This document shows, piece after piece, positions 58,235 to 64,000 of a DNA stretch of 64,000 bases. The stretch's first letter is position 1, and every line of letters begins with the position of its first letter. The translations under genes were made by a program, and so were the position numbers. The stretch is from the NCBI GenBank assembly GCA_944990035.1, contig CALYLX010000096.1, positions 1 to 64,000 on the forward strand, in the 5' to 3' direction. This stretch comes from Clitopilus passeckerianus (lineage: Eukaryota > Basidiomycota > Agaricomycetes > Agaricales > Entolomataceae). Below the pieces are notes generated by a model that was not told the DNA's origin, made no database searches, and saw nothing but the letters and a program-made list of their open reading frames with translations.

Positions 58235-60080
58235 CTACATCGTTGCAAAAAGACTTGTCCATGCATGGCGAACAGCAGAAATCCTGCCGAAGCCTTCCAC
58301 AGCCATAAAACGCGCACTTGAGTTGGTGCCCGTCGATACAGCCTTAAATAACGTAGCTGCATCAAAATAGAGCTGCGGAATAGAGCTTGAGCCTCCTCCC
58401 CCATGATAAGGTGGCTCAAAAATACTCTCTCCCTCGGGACGAAAAGAACTAAGAACCCGCTCAAGCGCTGGGTGTTTCTCATACTCCCAACATACCTCCG
58501 ACAACTTTCCAAGAGTCCCAAACGCCTCCCAGATATCGATGTTAGAGAAGTCCAATTTGTATGTGAGAACCTCCAAGTCTTTGAAGGCGTCAAGTCGGGC
58601 CAGTCGACCGATGAACGCTGGGAGGGCAGGTGTAGATAACCGAAGGCGTGGGGTTTTGAGTTTTCGGCGGGGGTAAATGTATATTCTGTAGCCCTGACCT
58701 TGGAACAGACCCAACGAGGGTATAGCCTCGCCGAGACGCCCACAGCTGGTAACTAAGAGGTCTTCTAGGCAATCAAGATGGGCAGAGTTGGCCCCACCCT
58801 CATCCCAGAGACCATGGAATTCGCAGGTCGTACTTGTGGGGTAGCTAACATGGGCGACAAATAGGCGGGCGGTTTGGGCGGTGGCGGTTATAGTCAAATG
58901 CTCCAGTACCGCCATGGATATCGGTTGTGCTAGATTCCGGCAGAATGCGACACTATCCTCTCCCAGCGGTCCAAAGACATGATGTAGGTGAAGCGTTTTG
59001 AGGTGAGGAAGCATTCTAAGACCTTGGAGGACCTTGGAGAGTGATGCGTGTTGGTGGTGAGCGCCTGAGCCCTTGTCCAAGGCGATCACCAGCGACGTTA
59101 GCTGGGAGTAGGGGCCATCCATCCAACGGCCCGCCGGGGAGAGAGTCCGCCTGCGTAAGCAATGTTCGGTTGTACAGGACAAGCTTCTGGAGACGAGGGG
59201 TTGACTTGGTGAGATTGGCTAAATTAATGTCGCCTCCCCCGGGAGGTGGGGGCAGGGCCGAGTCATAATAGATGGTGACATGGGTAAGGCTGGGTGCTGA
59301 GCCCGGCTGTTGTCTAGTTAGAGCGGAGGAAAACAGACGGAATACAGGGGATATGGATAAATGTCCATCGCCTCTGAGACAGAGTTTTCTCGTGGAATGG
59401 AGTAGTTGACGAGCTAGGTCTAGGGCTTCTCTCCTGTCATAAGCTTCCAAGGCACGTATCTTGGTTAAATCCATGACGAGGGTCAGGGGAACACGGGACG
59501 ATCGGCTTAACAGGTACCAGGATAATTGGGGGAGGCATACACACGGCCATCTCCAGAGTGCGGGCGAGCTCAGTGCAAGCTGACGCCAACGAGAACACAC
59601 ATGCGAAACCTTCAGCCAGTCTTTCATCCATATCGGACAAGCCCCCGCATTGTGAGCGAGATACTCCCAGATTCTGAGATTAATATCGTCGGGGAGACGA
59701 CCGATATCGGAGAACCTGTTCTGTTTGAGCTCCCAGCGTCGCATTTCTTTTCGACAAGCTGCGATTCTCTCCCGGGAGGTTTGGATTTTTGCTTGGAAAT
59801 CTAATATTTGCGCCTCGTGGTCTCGGATGCTGTTCCTGAGATGGCTGATTTCTTCCAAGATGATGGCGAAAGCTCCCTGCTTTTTCAATGGTGTGCTGAA
59901 AGCGTCGATGCTTTCAAACAATGTATCATCATTGGGGGCTAGAATTGCCAGGTTCAACGTTCAACTTTTGGGATCAAAATGAGCCTCACCTTGGTCGAGC
60001 ATAAGGTCATCCATTCCACAGTACTCTTTGCTTGGTGATTCTAGACCAGGACCGAAAGGCATCCATTCAGGGGTGCGCAT
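58235..60080 (-). pseudogene. F-box/LRR-like protein (F-box 2), 4-bp duplication
   Basis: The ATG at 60080 opens M-R-T-P-E-W-M-P-F-G-P-G. A 51-bp intron (59939-59989) joins L-D-Q to A-P-N-D-D-T-L-F-E-S-I-D. A coiled coil (E-E-I-S-H-L-R-N-S-I-R-D-H-E-A-Q-I) leads to the F-box R-L-P-D-D-I-N-L-R-I-W, then V-S-H-V-C-S-R-W-R-Q-L-A-L and W-R-W-P. The C-terminal leucine-rich half ends T-S-L-F-A-T-M at TAG 58235-58237. The halves are out of frame at 59115-59124, where the sequence has GGATGGATGG on the minus strand. Removing one 4-nt unit gives G-P-L-D-G-P-Y-S-Q-L-T-S-L-V-I-A, matching S-S-Q-I-T-N-L of F-box 1. So a slippage duplication inactivated the gene, unless it is a sequencing artefact. It is transcribed away from F-box 3. 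Confidence 0.78.
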
Positions 60081-60350
60081 GAAATTGAGAGCAGCTGAAA
60101 GATCGTGAGGAGAAGGTAAAGCAACCTACTACTAGCACTTGGAGGATCGCGAGGAATCGTCACGGGACTTCGTCGCGTGGTACTTATGGGACCGCGTCTC
60201 GGCTCCGAATCCCTTACCTCTGCCAGTGACGCTTACAACTCGAGGCTCAAGGCCTTCCATTCTGAAAACCTTAAATCACACACAAGAATTGTTCGTTCAG
60301 ATGGGTAGGTCGAATTCGAGCTTTTATACGAAAATACCCTCTAATTAATC

Positions 60351-62018
60351 GTGAAAGAAAGTAAAAATATCTTCTCCAACCAAACCACAAAGATAGCAGC
60401 CTATGAGGCTCTAGATGCAGAGATTCTATCCTATGAAGCTACTATCCATACTTTCCAAGAGAAAATTCGCGCGTGCAGGACCCGTCATAATAACCTCTCC
60501 AACATTCTCCAGCTCCCCGACGAGCTTCTCATCGAAATTTTCATGCTTCTCGTCTTGGAGGAGACAAAGAGCATGACTCTCAGATGGATACGTGTCACGC
60601 ACGTATGCACTCGATGGCGTCGCGTTGCACTTGAATGCCCACGGGTTTGGGGCTGGCCACCATTTCGCAGGTCGAAGCCTGTCGACATCTTCCTGCAGCG
60701 CTCCCGTTCGGCTCCTTTGAACATCATTGTGAACTTGAATGGGCAAAGTGGCCAGAAGGAGATTCAGGCAGCTCTGGGAGCACTGAACCGGGCACAAACA
60801 TTGGCTGTCCATGAATTCGACGCCCATTCGTGGCGGTACTATTCAAAACTGGAGCATGACACTATTTTGGAGGTACCACTCCTAAAGTTCGTTGAACTTA
60901 ACACGAGTCACATACGTGTACAGCGCCTTTTCCTTGACCGCATTCGTATCAATGCCCCTCAGCTTTCCCATCTGAAACTTCGGAACGTTGGCCTTCCGAA
61001 AGCACCTGTGGCCATGATTTGCCCAATTCCACTGACTACTTTGGACATAGGCATCTCGAAAGGCGGGCACGAGAGCCATCAGCAGAACACTCTGCGCGAG
61101 ATTCTGGACTATCTGCGACCACTTTGCCTCCTCCAACGGCTCCGGCTTGATAACATTTTTGTCGACGACGCTGACGAGCCAGAGGACTCCCCAACTCCCG
61201 TCGTCGAACTTTTATCGTTGAAAGAGGTCACCATCCACTCTTCGGCGGAGAGATGCCGTCGATTCTTTGAAGCCGTCACCTATCCGACTCGCAGTGTCTC
61301 AATATCCGTGTGCTGTCTTTCAAGCCCAGCCAAGGACGTTCAAAGACTTTTCCAAACCACCCTCGACCATATGGAAGACACCATCCACGCACTCCACATC
61401 TCACCTACAACTGACGGAAAAGGTTTACACTCATTCAACTTTTACACATCCCCATGCGACGATGAACTCGACTACTCTGATGTACCGGCTACGACGTCCA
61501 TCTCCACGATTTTCGACAGCGACATTCTCCAGGACCTCTGTCGACTGTTGCCCTTGGAGAATTTGGAGCATCTCATCTATCATGCCCCGATCTCGCAGGA
61601 GAGTGTTTGGGAAGATTTCGGGAGTTTGGGTCATCTCCGGCTACTTGACATTAGCAATGCCCATGAGAGCTTCTTGAAGACTTTAGTAGCCCCCTGGTGG
61701 GTAGACCCATGTCCGAAAATTCCAGACGAGGAAGATCCGGTTGAGGACAAGGAGACTTTGGAGCCAGAAAGTGCTCCGACCTTTCTTGGTAGACCACAGT
61801 ATTTCACATCTCTCTGTGATTTATCATTCAATGGTTGGGCATTCAAGAACCTCCTGTGTTCTCGCTTTCAGATTGACATGTTGGCGAGGGGGTTAGTAAA
61901 GCGTAGGGAGTATGGATGTGGCTTGTCGAATTTACATATCTGGGAGTGCCAGGGCATTACTTGCGAAGACGCGGAAGAGTTTCTTAGAGGTGCAGAGCAG
62001 GTTTATTGGGATGGATAG
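60351..62018 (+). CDS. F-box/LRR-like protein (F-box 3), start uncertain
   Basis: An uninterrupted frame of about 550 codons. A coiled-coil-like lead (E-I-L-S-Y-E-A-T-I-H-T-F-Q-E-K-I-R) precedes the F-box L-Q-L-P-D-E-L-L-I-E-I-F-M-L-L and V-T-H-V-C-T-R-W-R-R-V-A-L, W-G-W-P-P-F. Leucine-rich segments follow, an acidic insert (D-E-E-D-P-V-E-D-K-E-T), and an end at A-E-Q-V-Y-W-D-G, TAG 62016-62018. This differs in kind from F-box 1 and 2 but is nearly identical in plan to F-box 4. The frame opens at GTG 60351, which is not a start in fungi. The ATG that starts F-box 4 (M-A-A-Y-E-A) is ATA here, and the first in-frame ATG lies inside the F-box. A 5' exon with an intron through about 60300-60360, or loss of the start, are the options. 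Otherwise intact. Confidence 0.75.
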   Translation: MKESKNIFSNQTTKIAAYEALDAEILSYEATIHTFQEKIRACRTRHNNLSNILQLPDELLIEIFMLLVLEETKSMTLRWIRVTHVCTRWRRVALECPRVWGWPPFRRSKPVDIFLQRSRSAPLNIIVNLNGQSGQKEIQAALGALNRAQTLAVHEFDAHSWRYYSKLEHDTILEVPLLKFVELNTSHIRVQRLFLDRIRINAPQLSHLKLRNVGLPKAPVAMICPIPLTTLDIGISKGGHESHQQNTLREILDYLRPLCLLQRLRLDNIFVDDADEPEDSPTPVVELLSLKEVTIHSSAERCRRFFEAVTYPTRSVSISVCCLSSPAKDVQRLFQTTLDHMEDTIHALHISPTTDGKGLHSFNFYTSPCDDELDYSDVPATTSISTIFDSDILQDLCRLLPLENLEHLIYHAPISQESVWEDFGSLGHLRLLDISNAHESFLKTLVAPWWVDPCPKIPDEEDPVEDKETLEPESAPTFLGRPQYFTSLCDLSFNGWAFKNLLCSRFQIDMLARGLVKRREYGCGLSNLHIWECQGITCEDAEEFLRGAEQVYWDG

Positions 62019-63068
62019 ATTTACCAGCGTTTATAGGATATTTTGTTTTCCGTACATAATGACCTAATTGGGCAAGAATACCTATCGTTGTACCGGGAAG
62101 ACGAGGGGTAGACACGTCTGTTTTATACACAGGGACTTAGACCTATGGACGTAAGGCAACGGTTGGAGGAGGATATGGTGGTAGGCGCCATTTCCGCTTG
62201 CATGCGCGTGAACTGGATAGCACTGGTTTAAACGCATATCCTAACCTACCTAGGTAGCTGGTATCCTTGGAAAGGGAGAGTACGTTTCTGACATACACGC
62301 GGAGGTAGGGTACGTGGATTTATGGGGTGAGACCTCTGGAGGGAGATATTGAGGCCTGGAGAGTCAATGGTGATGACAGCCCGACCACAGTGAAAAAATC
62401 GCGAACAACGGCCGCGTTATTCAAAGTTAAACTGATGAGCAAGGGCCTCGACAGGGTGGTGTCGGTGCCAATATGCCTAGAGGCAACATGTTCAATGTTC
62501 ACGAAGGCCCCCCCGATGGCACAGGTACAGGTAGAGACGCGGGTACATTGGCTATCACAGGTTTCGGGACAAGGTTGTGGTTCTCATAGCGCCTTCTCTC
62601 CCGATGTCGTATTCTGCACTTTCTTGCACAGTCGTAGACGCGGCCTTGGGTTTACCAGCTAGTCAAACGACCACAACGACGACGCATAACTACCCATCAT
62701 TGCTACGGGAGTCGTGAAGTGGTTCAACGCCTCCTAGATAGGGGCGAGCTCAGCAACAAAAGTGTTGGCGATAATGGTGGTTCAGTCAAGGATCGTGGGA
62801 ATGAAACCCCAAATATGCTTACTGGACCGCACCTCAACTGAATCGGCTCCGAAGCCTCTCATTTGGCGCTTTCACAGCAGCTTGACTTGGTCAGAGGCTT
62901 GAGGCTAAAGGGTTTCGAATTTCCGCTCGATAGACAACCTTTCGCGCATAAGCCATCCAGAAAAATAGTTGCTCAGATGGGTAAGCAGTATATGAGCTTC
63001 TACAAGGGCAAAATCTCTTATCTAGCCCGAAAGAAAGCAAAAACCTCTTCTCCAATAAAAGCACAAAG
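62019..63068. other. Spacer between tandem F-box genes 3 and 4
   Basis: 1.05 kb without a supported gene; short frames only. The last 120 bp before F-box 4 resemble the sequence before F-box 3 (both contain CAGATGGGTA and a CTTCTCCAA stretch shortly before the coding start). The tandem duplication therefore included some 5' flank. Confidence 0.45.
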
Positions 63069-64000
63069 ATGGCAGCCTACGAGGCTATAGATGTAGAGAT
63101 TCTGTCCTATGAAGCTAAAATTCGCGGATGCAAAACTCGGCATAATAACCTCTCCGACATTCTTCAGCTCCCTGATGAACTTCTCATCGAAATCTTTATC
63201 CTTCTCGTCTTAGAGGAGGCAAAGAGTATGACTCTCAGATGGATACGTGTCACTCACGTATGTACTCGATGGCGTCGTGCTGCTCTTGACTGCCCAAGGC
63301 TTTGGAGTTGGCCACCGTTTAGCAGGTCGAAACCTGTCGACATCTTCTTGCAGCGGTCCCGTTCAGCTCCCTTGAACATCATTCTGGACCTGTTTTGCCA
63401 AAGTGGCCAGGAGGAGATTCAGGCAGCTATTCGTAATCTGTACAGAGCACAAACTTTGGCTGTCCATGAATTTGAGGCCCATTCTTGGACATACTATCCC
63501 GAGCTTGCGCCTGACGCTACTTTGGATGCACCCCTCCTGAAGTACATCGAACTTCACACGAGTGACCCACGCGTACAGCGTCTTTCCCTTGACCGTATCA
63601 ACGCACCCCAACTTTCCCATCTCAGACTTTGGAACGTCGGCCTTCCAAAAGCACCCGTCGCTTTGGTTTACCCGGCGGTTCTGAGTACTTTGGATATAGG
63701 CATAGATAATTACCAAAGTCGTCCACAGCATACCTTGCACGAGATCCTGGACCATCTACGACATTTTTGCCTCCTGCAACGGCTCCGCCTTGACAACATT
63801 TTTATCGCCGACGCTGACCAGCCAGAGGATACGCCAACTCCTGGCGTTGAACTGTTATCGTTGAAAGAGATAACCATCCGCTCTTCAGCGGATAGATGCC
63901 GTCGATTCTTTGAAGCCATTACCTACCCGGCACACGGTGTCTCCATATCCGTGTGCTGTCTTCCAAGCCCAGTCAAGGACGTTCAAAGACTTTTCCAAAC
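63069..64000 (+). CDS. F-box/LRR-like protein (F-box 4), cut by window end
   Basis: The tandem paralog of F-box 3. The ATG at 63069 gives M-A-A-Y-E-A-I-D-V-E-I-L-S-Y-E-A-K-I-R-G, seven residues shorter than F-box 3 in the coiled-coil lead. Then come the F-box L-Q-L-P-D-E-L-L-I-E-I-F-I-L-L, V-T-H-V-C-T-R-W-R-R-A-A-L and W-S-W-P-P-F. The leucine-rich part matches F-box 3 through R-R-F-F-E-A-I-T-Y-P and V-Q-R-L-F-Q. The frame stays open for 310 codons to the edge of the window, so the stop lies outside. Small in-frame indels relative to F-box 3 suggest both copies are or were under selection. Likely SCF adaptor of unknown target. Confidence 0.8.
   Translation, partial: MAAYEAIDVEILSYEAKIRGCKTRHNNLSDILQLPDELLIEIFILLVLEEAKSMTLRWIRVTHVCTRWRRAALDCPRLWSWPPFSRSKPVDIFLQRSRSAPLNIILDLFCQSGQEEIQAAIRNLYRAQTLAVHEFEAHSWTYYPELAPDATLDAPLLKYIELHTSDPRVQRLSLDRINAPQLSHLRLWNVGLPKAPVALVYPAVLSTLDIGIDNYQSRPQHTLHEILDHLRHFCLLQRLRLDNIFIADADQPEDTPTPGVELLSLKEITIRSSADRCRRFFEAITYPAHGVSISVCCLPSPVKDVQRLFQ

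Noticed and set aside
60351..60353. GTG as the start codon of F-box 3
   Set aside because: Fungal nuclear genes start at ATG; the GTG is just the first codon after an upstream stop.
1..64000. CRISPR arrays, operons, insertion sequences, ribosome binding sites, rRNA
   Set aside because: The window is intron-rich fungal nuclear DNA; no direct-repeat arrays, bacterial elements or rRNA sequence were seen.

Overview
The window is nuclear DNA of a basidiomycete fungus, most likely an Agaricomycete. Almost every gene is split by many 45-65 bp GT-AG introns, some exons are only 5-10 nt long, and the families are typical mushroom ones: clan-expanded P450s, DUF6534 membrane proteins, Δ12-desaturase-like enzymes and F-box/LRR proteins. 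Gene models were built by hand by joining exons in frame and comparing the paralogs inside the window. No prokaryotic, viral or transposon gene was recognised.

Layout. 2.5-11.4 kb: P450-1 (+, two frameshifts), a DUF6534 membrane protein (-, intact), an isoprenylcysteine-methyltransferase-like gene (-, broken) and P450-2 (+, one frameshift). 12.7-34.1 kb: a lipid-enzyme region with inverted symmetry. Its left arm is desaturase Des1 (-, broken) and P450-3 (-, frameshift in the N-terminal anchor). In the middle are an intact cyclase-family gene and a gene-poor 4.8 kb stretch. Its right arm is P450-4 (+, paralog of P450-3, also frameshifted near the N-terminus), Des2 (+, intact paralog of Des1) and Des3 (+, intact, divergent desaturase). 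35.2-48.5 kb: a second DUF6534 protein (+), a YheT/EHT1-type alpha/beta hydrolase (-), a tandem pair P450-5/P450-6 (+, both intact) and a third DUF6534 protein (-). 50.9-55.1 kb: one large, intact gene for a Ser/Pro-rich disordered protein, probably ordinary housekeeping or signalling DNA flanking the accessory region. 55.5-64 kb: an F-box array with three decayed copies on the minus strand and two open copies on the plus strand, the last cut by the window end.

How the genes may work together. Three Δ12-type acyl desaturases, six P450s, an acyl-transferase/esterase-like hydrolase and a cyclase-family enzyme within 46 kb resemble a fatty-acid-derived natural-product locus, for example polyacetylene (polyyne) or oxylipin biosynthesis. 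This is inference from gene content. The still-intact set (cyclase, Des2, Des3, hydrolase, P450-5, P450-6, three DUF6534 proteins) would be the working core, while several paralogs are decaying. Many of the breaks are 1-nt changes in short homopolymers, so assembly error is a live alternative. However, the 4 kb Ser-rich gene and nine multi-exon genes show none.
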